The notes under the pieces: model-generated | Told to the model about the DNA's origin: nothing | Database searches by the model: none | Seen by the model: the letters and a program-made list of their open reading frames with translations, nothing else | Made by a program: the position numbers and the translations under genes | Source: Pseudomonadota bacterium | GTDB lineage: Bacteria > Pseudomonadota > Gammaproteobacteria > Acidiferrobacterales > Acidiferrobacteraceae | Direction: 5' to 3' | Length of the DNA: 37,066 nt | Assembly: GCA_021785035.1 (NCBI GenBank) | Contig: JAJYGP010000041.1 | Coordinates: forward strand, 1-37,066 | In this document: positions 17,649-29,289 of the stretch, one piece after another | Position numbering within the stretch: the stretch's first letter is position 1 | Layout: every line of letters starts with the position of its first letter

Positions 17649-17929
17649 TATGCGCCCCCTGAGGCCTTTTTATCGGCCGTGTGACCCTTAAAGGTCCGGG
17701 TCGCCGCGAATTCGCCGAGCTTGTGTCCGACCATATTGTCGGATATCAACACCGGCACGTGCTGGCGGCCGTTATGCACGGCGATCGTCAAGCCAATGAA
17801 ATCCGGCATGATCGTAGACCTGCGCGACCACGTCTTGATCGGCTTCTTGGCCCCTGTCCGTTGCGCTTCGCCGACCTTTTTTGCCAGGTGGGCATCCAGA
17901 AACGGTCCTTTCTTAATCGAACGTGGCAC
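17648..17929 (-). CDS. rpsS: 30S ribosomal protein S19
   Basis: S19 lies in the 30S head and pairs with S13. The 93-residue product starts [18 protein letters not shown] after an initiating GTG and includes [20 protein letters not shown] and the C-terminal [23 protein letters not shown] lies upstream at suitable spacing. GTG is needed because no ATG is available at the conserved N-terminus. It overlaps rplV by one base. Confidence 0.97.
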   Translation of the reverse strand: MPRSIKKGPFLDAHLAKKVGEAQRTGAKKPIKTWSRRSTIMPDFIGLTIAVHNGRQHVPVLISDNMVGHKLGEFAATRTFKGHTADKKASGGA

Positions 17930-17950
17930 TGTGCGCCCTCACGCTATCCA

Positions 17951-18778
17951 TTACTTCTGAAATCGACGACGGACAATCATGCCATCGGTCCGTTTGTTCA
18001 TACGAGTCCGGTAACCCTTAGTGGGCGTACCCCACGGGCTCACGGGATGACGGCCACCTGACGTCCGGCCTTCACCACCACCATGCGGATGGTCGACCGG
18101 GTTCATGGCCACGCCACGTACGGTCGGGCGGATACCGCGCCAACGGGAGGCGCCGGCCTTTCCGAGCTTACGCAAGGAATGTTCGTTGTTGCCGACCTCG
18201 CCTATAGTCGCGCGGCATTCAATATGGACCTTACGGACCTCGCCCGAGCGCAACCGCAGCTGAGCGTACTCGCCCTCGCGCGCCACATACTGAAGGGCGG
18301 CCCCCGCCGAACGTCCGATCTGGGCGCCACGACCGACTTTCAGTTCGACGCAATGGACGGTCGTACCCACCGGAATATTGCGCAAAGGCAGGCAATTGCC
18401 GGCCCGTATCGGCGCACTGCTTCCGGACAAGACTTCCTGCCCGACCTCAACACCCTTCGCCGCAATGATGTAGCGACGCTCGCCATCGGCATACAACATG
18501 AGAGCAATGTGCGCACTGCGGTTCGGATCATACTCCAGGCGTTCGACCTTGGCGGGGATACCGTCCTTATCGCGCCGAAAATCCACGAGCCGATAGTGAC
18601 GCTTGTGAGCCCCGCCACGATGGCGAACGGACACGCGCCCGCGGTTGTCACGGCCGTCGATCTTGGCCTTCTTTTCCAAAAGCGGCGCGTGCGGCGCCCC
18701 TTTGTGCAGCCCTGGGGTCACGATCTTTACAAGACCGCGTCGCCCTGCCGAAGTCGGCTTAACCTTAATAATTGCCAT
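17951..18778 (-). CDS. rplB: 50S ribosomal protein L2
   Basis: L2 supports the peptidyl transferase centre and subunit joining. The 275-residue product has [20 protein letters not shown] near residue 52 and the conserved [20 protein letters not shown] loop near 223, which includes the histidine region linked to peptidyl transfer. Ends MIVRRRFQK. Ribosome binding site GGGGGA; ATG start; eight bases after rplW. Confidence 0.98.
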   Translation of the reverse strand: MAIIKVKPTSAGRRGLVKIVTPGLHKGAPHAPLLEKKAKIDGRDNRGRVSVRHRGGAHKRHYRLVDFRRDKDGIPAKVERLEYDPNRSAHIALMLYADGERRYIIAAKGVEVGQEVLSGSSAPIRAGNCLPLRNIPVGTTVHCVELKVGRGAQIGRSAGAALQYVAREGEYAQLRLRSGEVRKVHIECRATIGEVGNNEHSLRKLGKAGASRWRGIRPTVRGVAMNPVDHPHGGGEGRTSGGRHPVSPWGTPTKGYRTRMNKRTDGMIVRRRFQK

Positions 18779-18786
18779 GCGTCCCC

Positions 18787-19077
18787 CTACTGCCCGGTTC
18801 CGAACTGAATATCAAAGCCAGGCTTCAAAGCCACGTAGGCCTTCTTGACGTCGGAACGTCGTCCCGGGATCTTGCCGCCTTTCGTCTTACCCTTCAAAAG
18901 GGCGATCCGAACCTCAGCCACTTCCACTTTAAAGAGTTTTTCGACCGCCGCCTTCACGGTGGCCTTGGTCGCGTCCTTACGAACACGAAACACAAACTGC
19001 TTATGCTTCTCCGCTAAGCGCGTGGCCTTTTCCGAGATGTGGGGCGCCAGCAAAACTTCGTACAGGTCGGTTGTCAC
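18787..19077 (-). CDS. rplW: 50S ribosomal protein L23
   Basis: L23 lies at the tunnel exit and is the docking site for trigger factor and SRP. The 96-residue product contains [40 protein letters not shown] and [12 protein letters not shown]. The start is GTG, overlapping the rplD stop by four bases (GTGA), with GAGGAG upstream inside rplD, which implies coupled translation. Confidence 0.97.
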   Translation of the reverse strand: MTTDLYEVLLAPHISEKATRLAEKHKQFVFRVRKDATKATVKAAVEKLFKVEVAEVRIALLKGKTKGGKIPGRRSDVKKAYVALKPGFDIQFGTGQ

Positions 19078-19697
19078 GCCAGCATCTCCTCAAACTGTCT
19101 GACCGCACCCACAGTCATAATGACCTTCTCGTGCGCAATCAGCGAAACAGGGTCTACGCGATCGCTGGGGCGCACCGCGACCCGAAACAGGTTACGCGCT
19201 GCCAAAGCCAAGGAATCGTCGACTTTATCGGACACGATCAGGACATTAGGCGAGCGCTCGTTGATACCAAACGCCGTCAGCCGGGCCAAAAGATCCTTGG
19301 TCTTCGGACCCGACTGGATCTCGTCGACCGTAATCAAACGCCCTTGGCGAATCAGTTCGGAGACAATCGACCGCAACGCCACCCGCCGCATCTTTTTATT
19401 TACCTTCTGACTAAAGTCCTGCAAGGTCGCGGGGAAGGTCTTGCCGCCGCCGCGCCAGATGGGGCTGCGGATATTACCGGCCCGAGCGCGCCCCGAGCCC
19501 TTCTGGGCCCACGGCTTTTTGGTGCTGCCGCTCACTGCGGCACGATTCTTTTGGGCGCGGGTACCAGACCGTCCGCCGGCCTGATAGGCGACGACGATCT
19601 GGTGGACCAGCTGCTCTTTGAAAGGCACCCCAAACGTAGCTTCAGCAATGTCCATTTCGGCCGTACCGCCCGCCGCTTTCACTATGGTCATCTTCAT
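19074..19697 (-). CDS. rplD: 50S ribosomal protein L4
   Basis: L4 lines the exit tunnel; in E. coli it also represses its own operon. The 207-residue product has the tunnel-loop region [20 protein letters not shown] and [20 protein letters not shown], and the conserved C-terminal domain ([20 protein letters not shown]). The ATG overlaps the rplC stop by four bases; a second Met two codons later is also possible. It is followed by an overlapping rplW. Confidence 0.98.
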   Translation of the reverse strand: MKMTIVKAAGGTAEMDIAEATFGVPFKEQLVHQIVVAYQAGGRSGTRAQKNRAAVSGSTKKPWAQKGSGRARAGNIRSPIWRGGGKTFPATLQDFSQKVNKKMRRVALRSIVSELIRQGRLITVDEIQSGPKTKDLLARLTAFGINERSPNVLIVSDKVDDSLALAARNLFRVAVRPSDRVDPVSLIAHEKVIMTVGAVRQFEEMLA

Positions 19698-20356
19698 GAT
19701 TTCTTGACCTCAGCCTTTCCGGCCTTCACTGCGGGCCGCACGACCACATCCGAGCCCTTGGCCCCCGGCACCGCACCGCGAATCAAAAGGAGGTTGCGTT
19801 CGGTGTCTACGCGCACGATCTCAAGATTCTGCTGAGTCCGGATCTTGGCGCCCAAATGGCCTGCCATCTTCTTGCCCGGAAACACCCGACCTGGGGTCTG
19901 GCGTTGTCCAATAGAGCCTGGGGCCCTATGCGACAGCGAATTACCATGCGAGGCGCGACCGCCGCCAAAATGATGGCGCTTGATCACCCCCGCAAAGCCC
20001 TTTCCGATCGTCGTCCCTTGGACGTCGACCATCTGTCCAGCGCTAAAGATATCAACCCGGATCTCGGCGCCGAGCTCAAGGCCCTGACCCTCGTCCCCTT
20101 CGAGACGAAACTCCCAAAGGCTCGCGGCTGGCTCGATCTTGGCCTTTGCAAAATGCCCGGCCAAGGCCTTGGTCACCCGTGACGGGCGGCGTGTGCCAGC
20201 GGCCACTTGAACGGCGCGGTAGCCGTCGGTCGCCACTTCTTTGATCTGGGCGACATGGTTACGCTCCACTGCCACGACCGTGACTGGTGCCACCATGCCA
20301 TCGGCCGCGAAAACGCGGCTCATCCCAATCTTTTTCCCTACAATTCCCAGTGCCAT
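19694..20356 (-). CDS. rplC: 50S ribosomal protein L3
   Basis: L3 is an early-assembly protein reaching the peptidyl transferase centre. The 220-residue product begins [20 protein letters not shown] and contains [20 protein letters not shown] and the [20 protein letters not shown] segment, whose Gln is the methylation-site region in E. coli. Ribosome binding site AGGAGCGG. Eight bases after rpsJ; overlaps rplD by four bases. Confidence 0.98.
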   Translation of the reverse strand: MALGIVGKKIGMSRVFAADGMVAPVTVVAVERNHVAQIKEVATDGYRAVQVAAGTRRPSRVTKALAGHFAKAKIEPAASLWEFRLEGDEGQGLELGAEIRVDIFSAGQMVDVQGTTIGKGFAGVIKRHHFGGGRASHGNSLSHRAPGSIGQRQTPGRVFPGKKMAGHLGAKIRTQQNLEIVRVDTERNLLLIRGAVPGAKGSDVVVRPAVKAGKAEVKKS

Positions 20357-20364
20357 GACCGCTC

Positions 20365-20676
20365 CTAGCTAACTTTAATCTCGACGTCCACACCGGCGGC
20401 GAGATTGAGCTTCAAGAGCGCATCCACCGTTTTTTCGGTGGGCTCAATGATGTCCATGATGCGCTTGTGCGTCCGAATTTCGAATTGGTCTCGTGAACTT
20501 TTGTCCACGTGCGGCGACCGCAAGAGCGTGTAACGTTCGATCTTGGTGGGAAGCGGGATAGGGCCCTTTACGATGGCCCCGGTCCGCTTCGCCGTATCGA
20601 CAATCTCCATGGCCGAACGATCAATAAGCCGATGATCGAACGCCTTAAGACGAATTCTTATTTTCTGATTGGCCAT
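20365..20676 (-). CDS. rpsJ: 30S ribosomal protein S10 (NusE)
   Basis: S10 is a 30S head protein that also acts as NusE and bridges RNA polymerase-bound NusG to the ribosome. The 103-residue product starts [20 protein letters not shown] and has [20 protein letters not shown]. Only three bases separate its ATG from the tuf stop, with no strong Shine-Dalgarno sequence, so the S10 group appears fused to the str group and rpsJ is probably coupled to tuf translation. NusG itself is encoded further upstream in the cluster. Confidence 0.98.
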   Translation of the reverse strand: MANQKIRIRLKAFDHRLIDRSAMEIVDTAKRTGAIVKGPIPLPTKIERYTLLRSPHVDKSSRDQFEIRTHKRIMDIIEPTEKTVDALLKLNLAAGVDVEIKVS

Positions 20677-20679
20677 GGT

Positions 20680-21870
20680 CTACTCGAGTATCTTCGCTAC
20701 GACACCAGCACCCACCGTACGGCCGCCTTCACGGATGGCGAACCGCAGGCCTTCCTCCATGGCGATCGGGTTGATGAGGCTGATCGTGAGCTTGACGTTA
20801 TCGCCGGGCATCACCATTTCGGTGCCGGCGGGAAGATCGCAAGACCCTGTGACATCGGTCGTGCGGAAGTAAAACTGGGGGCGGTAGCCCTGGAAGAACG
20901 CGGTATGACGGCCGCCTTCCTCTTTGCTCAAGACATAGACCTCGGCCTCGAAGCGGGTATGGGGCTTGATGCTGCCGGGTTTGCACAAGACCTGGCCGCG
21001 CTCCACTTCCTCGCGCTTGGTGCCGCGCAAGAGCACGCCGATGTTGTCGCCAGCCTGGCCTTGGTCCAAGAGCTTACGGAACATCTCGACCCCGGTCACA
21101 ATGGTCTTGACGGTGTCGCGCAAGCCGACGATCTCGACTTCATCGCCGACCTTCACGATCCCACGCTCCACCCGCCCGGTGACCACCGTCCCGCGGCCGG
21201 AGATCGAGAACACGTCCTCGACCGGCATCAGGTAGGCGCCGTCGATGGCGCGCTCGGGTTGGGGGATGTAGGCGTCCAGGGCATCGGCCAGCTTCAGGAT
21301 CGCGCCCTCGCCCAGATCGGAGCTGTCGCCTTCCAAGGCCTTCAGGGCCGACCCGATGACGATCGGGGTCTTGTCGCCCGGGAACTCGTAGCGATCGAGG
21401 AGCTCGCGCACCTCCATCTCGACCAATTCCAGGAGTTCCTTGTCATCGACCATATCGGCCTTGTTCAGGAACACCACGATGTAGGGTACGCCCACCTGAC
21501 GCGCCAACAGGATGTGTTCACGGGTCTGGGGCATCGGGCCATCGGCCGCCGACACCACCAGGATCGCGCCGTCCATCTGGGCGGCGCCGGTGATCATGTT
21601 CTTGATGTAATCGGCATGACCCGGGCAGTCGACGTGGGCGTAGTGACGCTTCGTGGTCTGATACTCCACGTGGGCCGTTGCGATCGTAATACCGCGGGCC
21701 CGCTCTTCCGGGGCGTTATCGATCTGATCATAGGCCTTAAACTCACCCCCGAACTTCGAGGCCAAGACCTTGGTCAGGGCCGCCGTGAGCGTCGTTTTGC
21801 CATGGTCGACATGGCCAATCGTGCCCACATTCAGATGGGGCTTCGTGCGTTCAAATTTTCCCTTGGACAC
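20680..21870 (-). CDS. tuf: Elongation factor Tu (complete copy)
   Basis: EF-Tu delivers aminoacyl-tRNA to the ribosome as a GTP complex. The 396-residue product has the G1 motif GHVDHGKTT (about residues 19-27), [12 protein letters not shown] (G3), NKADMVDD (G4) and the full domains 2 and 3 ending [17 protein letters not shown]. It starts with GTG, as tufA does in E. coli, with GAGG upstream. It follows fusA by 34 bases and precedes rpsJ by three. The last 203 bases differ from the second copy at the right edge at one position only (20800), a synonymous Asp codon change. Confidence 0.98.
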   Translation of the reverse strand: MSKGKFERTKPHLNVGTIGHVDHGKTTLTAALTKVLASKFGGEFKAYDQIDNAPEERARGITIATAHVEYQTTKRHYAHVDCPGHADYIKNMITGAAQMDGAILVVSAADGPMPQTREHILLARQVGVPYIVVFLNKADMVDDKELLELVEMEVRELLDRYEFPGDKTPIVIGSALKALEGDSSDLGEGAILKLADALDAYIPQPERAIDGAYLMPVEDVFSISGRGTVVTGRVERGIVKVGDEVEIVGLRDTVKTIVTGVEMFRKLLDQGQAGDNIGVLLRGTKREEVERGQVLCKPGSIKPHTRFEAEVYVLSKEEGGRHTAFFQGYRPQFYFRTTDVTGSCDLPAGTEMVMPGDNVKLTISLINPIAMEEGLRFAIREGGRTVGAGVVAKILE

Positions 21871-21904
21871 CGTGGGTACCTCGTGGAATGAGTCGTTTTC
21901 GTTC

Positions 21905-24004
21905 TTAGCTAGCTTTCTTGATTACTTGTTCGGCGATATTGCCTGGCGCCACCGCGTAGCGCTTGAACTCCATCGCATAGGTCGCCCGGCCCTGGGTCGC
22001 CGAGCGCAACGACGTGGCATAACCGAACATCTCGGCTAAAGGCACCTCGGCCCGCACGATCTTGCCCGCCGGGGCATCCTCCATGGCCTGGATCACCCCG
22101 CGACGTGAGCTCAGGTCTCCGTTTACGCTGCCCATGTAATCCTCAGGGGTCACAACCTCGACCGCCATGATGGGTTCGAGCAAGGCCGGATCGGCCTTGA
22201 GACATCCCTCGCGGAAGGCCATGCTGGCGGCCATCTTGAAGGCATTTTCCGAGGAGTCGACTTCGTGGTAGGAGCCGTAGTACAGACTGACCTTGACATC
22301 GACCACCGGGTAACCCGCCTGGATACCGCGATCTAGCGCCTCGCGTACCCCCTTCTCGACCGCCGGAATATATTCCCTGGGGATGACGCCGCCCTTGATT
22401 TCGTCGACAAACTGGAACCCCTTACCCGGCTCCTGCGGTTCGATACGCAAAAAGACGTGCCCGTACTGGCCACGACCGCCGCTTTGCTTCGCAAACTTGT
22501 GTTCCTGTTCGACCTTCTTGCGAATGGTCTCGCGGTAAGCGACCTGGGGCTTGCCGACGCTCGCCTCGACGCCGAACTCGCGCTTCATACGATCCACGAT
22601 GATCTCGAGATGGAGCTCGCCCATGCCCGATATGATGGTCTGCCCGGATTCCTCATCACTGCGCACCCGGAACGAGGGATCTTCCTGTGCCAAGCGCCCC
22701 AGGGCAATACCCATTTTTTCCTGGTCGACCTTGGTCTTCGGTTCCACGGCCTGCGAAATCACGGGCTCGGGGAACTCCATGCGCTCGAGCGTAATGACCC
22801 GCTCGGGATCGCAGAGCGTGTCGCCGGTCGTGATGTTCTTTAAACCAACCGCGGCCGCGATATCCCCGGCATGAACCTCTTTGATCTCGTCGCGATGGTT
22901 CGCGTGCATCTGCAAAAGACGGCCGACCCGCTCCTTCTTGCCTTTCACAGGATTAAAGACGGAGTCGCCGCTCTTTAGGACACCGGAATAGACTCGGAAG
23001 TAGACAAGCTGTCCAACGAAGGGATCGGTCGCAATCTTAAAAGCCAAAGCCGCAAACGGCGCGGTGTCGTTGGCCGGGCATTCAGCCAGGCTCTCGGCCT
23101 TGTCGTCGAGATGGCCCATGATCGCCTTTTTCTCTTTGGGCGATGGCAAATAGTCGATGACGGCGTCCAACATAGTCTGGACACCCTTATTCTTAAAGGC
23201 CGACCCGCACAGGGTCACGACGATCTGCGAGGCGAGACTGCGCGCCCGCAGGCCTGCCTTAATCTCTTCGGGCGTCAATGTTTCGCCGCCCAAGTATTTG
23301 TCCATGAGGTCCTCGTTGGCCTCCGCGGCGGCTTCCACCATCCGTTCGCGCCACTTTTGGCATTCGGCCAACATTTCAGCCGGAATCTCGCGCTCTTCGA
23401 ACTTGGTGCCTTGGGTCGAGTCATCCCAAAAGATCGCCTTCATCTTCAGAAGGTCGACTACGCCCAGGAAGCGCTCTTCAGCGCCGATCGGCAATTGGAT
23501 GGGCACGGGAACTGCGCCCAGACGCACGCGGATCTGCTCGACTACGCGCAGAAAATTAGCGCCTGCGCGATCCATCTTATTCACGAAGGCGACGCGCGGT
23601 ACGCCGTATTTATTGGCTTGACGCCATACGGTCTCCGACTGCGGCTCGACACCGCCGACTGCGCAAAACAGCGCGCACGCGCCATCCAAGACCCGCAGCG
23701 AACGCTCGACTTCGATCGTGAAGTCCACGTGCCCCGGGGTATCGATGATATTGATGCGGTGCTCAGGGTAGTTGGCTGCCATACCCTTCCAGAAACAGGT
23801 CGTGGCCGCCGAGGTGATCGTGATCCCGCGTTCTTGCTCCTGCTCCATCCAGTCCATGATGGCCGCACCCTCATGGACCTCGCCAATCTTGTGCGAAACG
23901 CCGGTATAAAACAGGATCCGCTCGGTGGTCGTGGTCTTCCCGGCGTCGATATGCGCCATGATGCCGATATTGCGGTAACGCTCAATTGGGGTAGTACGAG
24001 CCAC
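21905..24004 (-). CDS. fusA: Elongation factor G
   Basis: EF-G is the GTPase that drives translocation and, with RRF, ribosome recycling. The 699-residue product has the G1 motif [19 protein letters not shown] (about residues 17-35), [20 protein letters not shown] (G3), [10 protein letters not shown] (G4), and C-terminal domains IV-V ([20 protein letters not shown]). It starts with GTG; AAGGATC supplies the ribosome binding site. Position between rpsG and tuf is the canonical str operon. Confidence 0.98.
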   Translation of the reverse strand: MARTTPIERYRNIGIMAHIDAGKTTTTERILFYTGVSHKIGEVHEGAAIMDWMEQEQERGITITSAATTCFWKGMAANYPEHRINIIDTPGHVDFTIEVERSLRVLDGACALFCAVGGVEPQSETVWRQANKYGVPRVAFVNKMDRAGANFLRVVEQIRVRLGAVPVPIQLPIGAEERFLGVVDLLKMKAIFWDDSTQGTKFEEREIPAEMLAECQKWRERMVEAAAEANEDLMDKYLGGETLTPEEIKAGLRARSLASQIVVTLCGSAFKNKGVQTMLDAVIDYLPSPKEKKAIMGHLDDKAESLAECPANDTAPFAALAFKIATDPFVGQLVYFRVYSGVLKSGDSVFNPVKGKKERVGRLLQMHANHRDEIKEVHAGDIAAAVGLKNITTGDTLCDPERVITLERMEFPEPVISQAVEPKTKVDQEKMGIALGRLAQEDPSFRVRSDEESGQTIISGMGELHLEIIVDRMKREFGVEASVGKPQVAYRETIRKKVEQEHKFAKQSGGRGQYGHVFLRIEPQEPGKGFQFVDEIKGGVIPREYIPAVEKGVREALDRGIQAGYPVVDVKVSLYYGSYHEVDSSENAFKMAASMAFREGCLKADPALLEPIMAVEVVTPEDYMGSVNGDLSSRRGVIQAMEDAPAGKIVRAEVPLAEMFGYATSLRSATQGRATYAMEFKRYAVAPGNIAEQVIKKAS

Positions 24005-24033
24005 GGCCTGATCCTTACGCTAGGTTCAATGTG

Positions 24034-24504
24034 TTACCAACGATAATGCGAGAATGCCTTATTGGCTTCCGCCATGCGATGCACTTCCTCGCGCTTTTTG
24101 ACGGCATTGCCACGACGCTCGGCGGCATCAAGAAGCTCACCGGCCAAACGCGCGCCCATGGACTTCTCGCCGCGGGCCCGAGCCGCCTCGACCACCCAGC
24201 GCATCGCCAGGGCCGTCTGCCGACCGGGACGAACCTCGACCGGAACCTGATAGGTGGCACCGCCCACACGCCGACTTTTGACCTCTACGAGCGGCCGCGC
24301 GTTGTCGATAGCCTGTTGGAACACCGTCAGCGGCTCGGCCTTGCCACGCTGCGCTATGACATCGAGCGCGCCGTAGATAATCTTCTCGGCGACCGACTTC
24401 TTGCCGCTTTGCATGACGACGCTCATAAATTTCGTGAGCGTCTCGCTCCCGTACTTGGGGTCCGGGCGCGTGGGCCGTTTAGGAACTTCTCTTCTTCTCG
24501 GCAT
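24034..24504 (-). CDS. rpsG: 30S ribosomal protein S7
   Basis: S7 nucleates 30S head assembly and in E. coli represses the str operon. The 156-residue product starts [20 protein letters not shown], the conserved S7 N-terminus, and has [21 protein letters not shown] longer frame from 24543 would run through the intercistronic hairpin and add 13 unlike residues, so the ATG at 24504, behind GAAGG/TTGGA, is chosen. The preceding 71-base gap holds a terminator-like hairpin. Confidence 0.97.
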   Translation of the reverse strand: MPRRREVPKRPTRPDPKYGSETLTKFMSVVMQSGKKSVAEKIIYGALDVIAQRGKAEPLTVFQQAIDNARPLVEVKSRRVGGATYQVPVEVRPGRQTALAMRWVVEAARARGEKSMGARLAGELLDAAERRGNAVKKREEVHRMAEANKAFSHYRW

Positions 24505-24530
24505 ATTCCAACCTTCACAACATAAAACGA

Positions 24531-24557
24531 GAAAACGCCGCACAATGGGTGCGGCGT
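24531..24557 (-). terminator. Terminator-like hairpin between rpsL and rpsG
   Basis: Perfect 9-bp arms ACGCCGCAC (24535-24543) and GTGCGGCGT (24549-24557) enclose a 5-nt loop. On the minus strand the stem is followed at once by TTTTCTCGTTTT, the form of an intrinsic terminator. It sits inside the str gene group, so it should attenuate rather than abolish downstream transcription, or serve as part of an S7-responsive element. Confidence 0.6.
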
Positions 24558-24575
24558 ACCTAGTCTAGAACCGTT

Positions 24576-24950
24576 CTAAGACTTCGGGCGTTTTGCGCCG
24601 TACTTGGACCGGCCTTGGCGTCTATCCGCTACTCCCGCCGTATCCAAGGACCCGCGTACCGTATGGTATCGAACGCCGGGCAAGTCCTTCACGCGGCCAC
24701 CGCGAATGAGGACGACCGAGTGTTCCTGCAGATTATGGCCTTCGCCGCCGATATAGCTCGTAACCTCGTAACCGTTCGTCAACCGGACGCGCGCCACTTT
24801 GCGTAACGCCGAGTTCGGCTTCTTCGGGGTCGTCGTATAAACGCGCGTACACACGCCACGTTTTTGAGGACAGGCGTTCAAAGCCGGTACGGTCGTCTTC
24901 TTATGCGGCTGTACGCGCGGCTTACGGACCAGCTGATTAATCGTGGGCAT
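24576..24950 (-). CDS. rpsL: 30S ribosomal protein S12
   Basis: S12 is at the decoding centre and controls accuracy. The 124-residue product starts [20 protein letters not shown] and has [20 protein letters not shown] and [18 protein letters not shown]. The lysines whose changes give streptomycin resistance appear as the sensitive-type Lys in TTPKKPNS and in RVKDLPG. ATG start with GGAG seven bases upstream. A strong promoter lies about 70 bases upstream, making this the first gene of the str group. Confidence 0.98.
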   Translation of the reverse strand: MPTINQLVRKPRVQPHKKTTVPALNACPQKRGVCTRVYTTTPKKPNSALRKVARVRLTNGYEVTSYIGGEGHNLQEHSVVLIRGGRVKDLPGVRYHTVRGSLDTAGVADRRQGRSKYGAKRPKS

Positions 24951-25019
24951 TTATAGCTCCGATGCAAACACTAAGCCAAGACCCCCATGTCTAAACGGGC
25001 CTGGCTTCAAAGGTGCGCG

Positions 25020-25048
25020 ATTCTAGGCATAGTGGCCGCCCCTGTCAA
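25020..25048 (-). promoter_or_regulatory. Strong sigma70 promoter of the str genes
   Basis: On the minus strand a perfect TTGACA (25043-25048) and TAGAAT (25020-25025, 5 of 6) are spaced by exactly 17 bases. Transcription should start near 25013, giving a leader of about 60 bases before rpsL. The leader can form a hairpin from AAGCCAGGCCC and GGGGGTCTTGGCTT. The -35 box occupies the loop of the inverted repeat that follows rpoC. Confidence 0.75.
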
Positions 25049-25060
25049 GCTGGGGCGGCC
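25034..25060 (-). terminator. GC-rich inverted repeat after rpoC
   Basis: Arms GGCCGCCCC (25034-25042) and GGGGCGGCC (25052-25060) form a perfect 9-bp stem with a 9-nt loop, starting seven bases after the rpoC stop. No T run follows, so it is not a standard intrinsic terminator; it may stabilise the rpoBC 3' end or pause polymerase. The loop contains the TTGACA of the next promoter. Confidence 0.5.
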
Positions 25061-25066
25061 CGCCCC

Positions 25067-28000
25067 TTAAGCGGAAACCGCTTTATCGCCGTTGTCAGAC
25101 TTCTCACGGGTCGGCAACAAGGCCTCCCGCAACGCGCTCGCCTCATCCTTGTCATCGGCGCGCTTACGCTTGCGCTCCTGATGGTGAGCTAGGCCGCTGC
25201 CGGCCGGAATCAGTCGGCCTACGATCACGTTTTCCTTCAAACCGCGTAGGCGATCACGCTTGCCGCTGATCGCGGCCTCGGTCAGCACCCGCGTCGTCTC
25301 CTGGAAGGACGCGGCCGAGATAAAGGACTCGGTGGCCAAGGAGGCCTTAGTGATACCGAGCAATAGCCGCTCAGCCGTCGCCGGACGCTTACCAGCCGCT
25401 TCCACCGTCTCGTTGGCATCAAGTAGCCGGGCACGCTCAACCTGCTCACCTGGGAGGAACTGGGTATCCCCGGCGTCGATGACCCGCGCCTTACGCAACA
25501 TCTGGCGCACGATCACCTCGATATGCTTATCGTTGATCTTCACGCCCTGGAGACGATAGACGTCCTGGACCTCGTCAACGATAAAGTTGGCCATCGCCTC
25601 GACACCCAAAAGCCGCAAGATGTCCGACGAAACCGGCGGTCCATCGACGATCGCCTCGCCTTGTTCCACGGTCTCGCCCTCGAACACCACAATGTGGCGC
25701 CCCTTCGGAATCAGGTACTCGTGCTCCTCGCCCGACTTATCGGTGATGAGTAGACGCTGCTTACCCTTGGTGTCCTTACCGAAAGACACTACCCCGCTGG
25801 TTTCCGCCAAAATCGCATGATCTTTGGCCTTACGTGCCTCAAACAACTCGGCCACACGCGGCAGACCGCCGGTGATGTCGCGCGTCTTCGAAGTCTCTTG
25901 CGGGATACGCGCCAGCACGTCGCCGACCCCGACCTTAAGACCATCTTCAACCGTGATGATGGCGCCTGGCGGCAACATGTATTTGGCCGGGATGTCGGTG
26001 CCGGGAATAAAGAGACCCTTACCCTTGTCGTCCCACAATGCGATCATCGGCCGAATATCCTTGGCCCCCGAGCGATGCTTGGGATCCAGCACCACATAGG
26101 TACTGAGACCCGTGATATCGTCGGTCTGCTTATTGACGGTCACGCCGTCAATCAAGTCAGTAAAGGCGACCGTGCCCGCAACCTCGGTGATGATTGGGTG
26201 GGTATGGGGATCCCAATTGGCCACCACGCGCCCGGCCTTCACCTTATCGCCCTCGCTCACGCTCAAAGTCGCACCGTAGGGCACCTTATAGCGCTCACGG
26301 TCGCGGCCGTGGTCGTCCACCACCACCAATTCACCGGACCGGGACACGGCTACGTTATTGCCGCTCGCGTGGCGAATGAGTTTCAGGTTGTTGAAGCGAA
26401 TCGACCCGTTCGACTTCACCTCGACGCCACTCACAGCGGTCGCCCGCGAAGCCGCGCCGCCGATATGGAAGGTCCGCATGGTCAGCTGCGTACCCGGTTC
26501 GCCGATACTTTGGGCAGCTATGACCCCGACCGCCTCGCCCTGGTTCACGAGATGACCGCGGCCGAGATCGCGGCCATAGCAGAGCGCGCAAATCCCGTAA
26601 CGGGTTTCACAGGTCACGGGCGAACGCACGATGACCTGATCGATATTGCGCTCCTCCAAGAGCCGTACCTTGCGCTCGTCGAGAAGGGTGTTGTGGGGCA
26701 CGAGCACGGTATTATCGGCCGGATCCACCACATCGCCGATCACCACGCGGCCCAAGACGCTTTCGCGTAAAGGAACCACGACCTCGCCCCCTTCAACCAA
26801 GACGCTCTTACGAATGCCAGTCTGGGTCCCGCAGTCGGTATCGGTCACCACCAGATCTTGACAGACGTCCACCAAGCGGCGGGTCAGGTAGCCGGAGTTC
26901 GCGGTCTTCAAGGCGGTGTCGGCTAGGCCCTTACGTGCGCCGTGAGTCGAAATAAAGTACTGCAGAACATTGAGGCCTTCCCGGAAGTTCGCGGTGATCG
27001 GCGTCTCAATGATCGAGCCGTCCGGCTTGGCCATCAACCCACGCATTCCAGCGAGCTGGCGGATCTGGGCCGCGCTACCGCGCGCCCCGGAGTCTGCCAT
27101 CATGTAGATCGAGTTGAACGACGGCTGGGTCACGGTCTTGCCCGTGCTGTCGACGACGTCCTCGACACCCAACTTGTCCATCATGGACTTCGCCACCCGT
27201 TCACTGGTGTGGGTCCAGATATCGACCACCTTGTTATAGCGCTCGCCGTCCGTCAAAAGCCCCGAGGCGTATTGGGTCTGAATGCCACGCACCTCGGCTT
27301 CGGCGTCGCCTATGATCTTGCTCTTCTCCACCGGCGTCACCATGTCGTTCACGCCGATCGAAATCCCGGCGCGAGCGGCAAAGGCAAAGCCCGTATACAT
27401 CAGTTGGTCAGCGAAGATCACCGTTTCCTTCAAGCCCACCTGCCGATAGCAGGCGTTGATCAGCTCGGAAATGGCCTTTTTCTTCAGATCGCGGTTGACG
27501 AGCGAAAACGGAAGTCCTTCCGGCAAAAGATCAGACAAGAGCGCACGGCCGACCGAGGTTTCCATCAACCGGATCGTACGCACCTTCTTGCCTTCGTCGT
27601 CGAACAACACCTCGGGAATACGCACTCGGCAGCGGGCATGAAGCGCCACTTTACGGGTCTCGTACGCCCTATGGACCTCGGCAACATCAGCAAAGATCTT
27701 ACCTTCGCCGAGCGCGTTGATGCGAATGCGGGTCATGTAATAAAGACCCAGCACAATATCCTGCGAGGGCACGATGATCGGCTCGCCGTTCGCGGGCGAC
27801 AGGATATTGTTGGACGACATCATGAGGCTGCGCGCCTCAAGCTGCGCCTCAAGCGACAGCGGAACGTGGACGGCCATCTGATCGCCATCAAAATCGGCGT
27901 TATATGGTGCACACACCAAGGGATGGAGCTGGATCGCTTTGCCTTCCACGAGCACTGGCTCGAAAGCCTGGATACCCAAACGATGCAAGGTGGGCGCCCG

Positions 28001-29272
28001 ATTCAAAAGCACCGGGTGTTCGCGAATCACCTCCTCCAAGATATCCCAGACCTCGGGACTCGCCTGCTCGACCATCTTTTTGGCGGCCTTGATGGTGGTG
28101 GCAAGCCCCCGCAGTTCAAGCTTACTGAAGATGAACGGCTTAAAGAGTTCGAGCGCCATCTTCTTCGGTAGGCCGCACTGATGCAGCTTCAGGGCGGGTC
28201 CCACCACGATCACGGAGCGACCGGAGTAGTCGACACGCTTGCCAAGCAGGTTCTGACGAAACCGCCCTTGCTTCCCTTTGATCATGTCCGCCAAGGACTT
28301 CAGCTGGCGCTTGTTCGCGCCCGTAATCGCCTTGCCGCGCCGGCCGTTATCGAGCAGCGCGTCGACCGCCTCCTGAAGCATGCGCTTTTCATTGCGCACG
28401 ATGATGTCAGGGGCATTGAGGTCCAAAAGCCGCTTCAAGCGATTGTTGCGATTGATCACGCGCCGATACAGGTCGTTTAGGTCCGATGTCGCGAACCGGC
28501 CGCCATCAAGCGGCACGAGCGGCCGCAGTTCGGGCGGCAACACCGGCAGGATCTCGATCACCATCCATTCAGGGCGGTTGCCGGAATGCAGAAACGCCTC
28601 GAGCACCTTAAGACGCTTGGCCAGCTTCTTGATCTTGGTCTCGGACGTGGTGCCCGAAAGCTCCTCGCGCAACCGCGCGGCTTCGGCCGGCAAATCGATG
28701 CCGCGCAAGAGATCGCGAATCGCTTCGGCACCCATGCGCGCGTCGAACTCATCACCGTACTGCTCGATCGCCTCAAGATAGGAGTCTTCCGACAAGAGCT
28801 GGCTGCGCTCGAGCGGCGTCATTCCCGGGTCGACAATGACATAGGCCTCGAAATACAGAACCCGCTCGATGTCGCGCAAGGTCATATCGAGGACGAGCCC
28901 CATACGCGAAGGCAGCGACTTCAAAAACCAGATGTGGGCGACCGGGCTTGCGAGCTCGATATGCCCCATACGCTCTCGGCGCACCTTGGAAAGTGTCACC
29001 TCGACACCGCACTTTTCGCAAATGACCCCGCGATGCTTCAAGCGCTTGTACTTTCCACACAGGCACTCGTAGTCCTTAATAGGACCAAAGATCTTGGCGC
29101 AAAAAAGGCCGTCGCGTTCGGGCTTGAAAGTCCGGTAATTGATGGTCTCCGGCTTTTTGACCTCGCCAAAGGACCAGGAGCGGATTTTATCGGGCGATGC
29201 CAAGCCTATGCGAATAGAATCGAAATCTTCGGTCTTGCCTGACTGCTTAAATAGATTGAATAAGTCTTTCAA
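25067..29272 (-). CDS. rpoC: RNA polymerase subunit beta'
   Basis: Beta' holds the catalytic magnesium of RNA polymerase. The 1401-residue product has the N-terminal zinc ribbon C70, C72, C85, C88 (numbered as in E. coli), the active-site [12 protein letters not shown] near residue 460, the bridge-helix region [20 protein letters not shown] and the second cysteine cluster ([17 protein letters not shown]). The conserved N-terminus [10 protein letters not shown] requires a TTG start, preceded by a good GAGGAG; the start is therefore confident but unusual. A small GC hairpin (29290-29305) lies just upstream. It follows rpoB by 64 bases. Confidence 0.98.
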   Translation of the reverse strand: MKDLFNLFKQSGKTEDFDSIRIGLASPDKIRSWSFGEVKKPETINYRTFKPERDGLFCAKIFGPIKDYECLCGKYKRLKHRGVICEKCGVEVTLSKVRRERMGHIELASPVAHIWFLKSLPSRMGLVLDMTLRDIERVLYFEAYVIVDPGMTPLERSQLLSEDSYLEAIEQYGDEFDARMGAEAIRDLLRGIDLPAEAARLREELSGTTSETKIKKLAKRLKVLEAFLHSGNRPEWMVIEILPVLPPELRPLVPLDGGRFATSDLNDLYRRVINRNNRLKRLLDLNAPDIIVRNEKRMLQEAVDALLDNGRRGKAITGANKRQLKSLADMIKGKQGRFRQNLLGKRVDYSGRSVIVVGPALKLHQCGLPKKMALELFKPFIFSKLELRGLATTIKAAKKMVEQASPEVWDILEEVIREHPVLLNRAPTLHRLGIQAFEPVLVEGKAIQLHPLVCAPYNADFDGDQMAVHVPLSLEAQLEARSLMMSSNNILSPANGEPIIVPSQDIVLGLYYMTRIRINALGEGKIFADVAEVHRAYETRKVALHARCRVRIPEVLFDDEGKKVRTIRLMETSVGRALLSDLLPEGLPFSLVNRDLKKKAISELINACYRQVGLKETVIFADQLMYTGFAFAARAGISIGVNDMVTPVEKSKIIGDAEAEVRGIQTQYASGLLTDGERYNKVVDIWTHTSERVAKSMMDKLGVEDVVDSTGKTVTQPSFNSIYMMADSGARGSAAQIRQLAGMRGLMAKPDGSIIETPITANFREGLNVLQYFISTHGARKGLADTALKTANSGYLTRRLVDVCQDLVVTDTDCGTQTGIRKSVLVEGGEVVVPLRESVLGRVVIGDVVDPADNTVLVPHNTLLDERKVRLLEERNIDQVIVRSPVTCETRYGICALCYGRDLGRGHLVNQGEAVGVIAAQSIGEPGTQLTMRTFHIGGAASRATAVSGVEVKSNGSIRFNNLKLIRHASGNNVAVSRSGELVVVDDHGRDRERYKVPYGATLSVSEGDKVKAGRVVANWDPHTHPIITEVAGTVAFTDLIDGVTVNKQTDDITGLSTYVVLDPKHRSGAKDIRPMIALWDDKGKGLFIPGTDIPAKYMLPPGAIITVEDGLKVGVGDVLARIPQETSKTRDITGGLPRVAELFEARKAKDHAILAETSGVVSFGKDTKGKQRLLITDKSGEEHEYLIPKGRHIVVFEGETVEQGEAIVDGPPVSSDILRLLGVEAMANFIVDEVQDVYRLQGVKINDKHIEVIVRQMLRKARVIDAGDTQFLPGEQVERARLLDANETVEAAGKRPATAERLLLGITKASLATESFISAASFQETTRVLTEAAISGKRDRLRGLKENVIVGRLIPAGSGLAHHQERKRKRADDKDEASALREALLPTREKSDNGDKAVSA

Positions 29273-29289
29273 GTCGATCTCCTCAACGC

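Noticed and set aside
20509-21891. Plus-strand open frame of 460 codons opposite tuf
   Set aside because: It is antisense to the fully conserved tuf gene and its composition (His/Asp/Leu-rich) is what a codon-biased GC-rich gene produces on the other strand.
25817-26770. Plus-strand open frame of 317 codons opposite rpoC
   Set aside because: Antisense shadow of rpoC with no recognisable family.
26942-28171. Plus-strand open frame of 409 codons opposite rpoC
   Set aside because: It is a shadow of rpoC in a GC-rich genome; no domain, no independent promoter or ribosome binding site evident.
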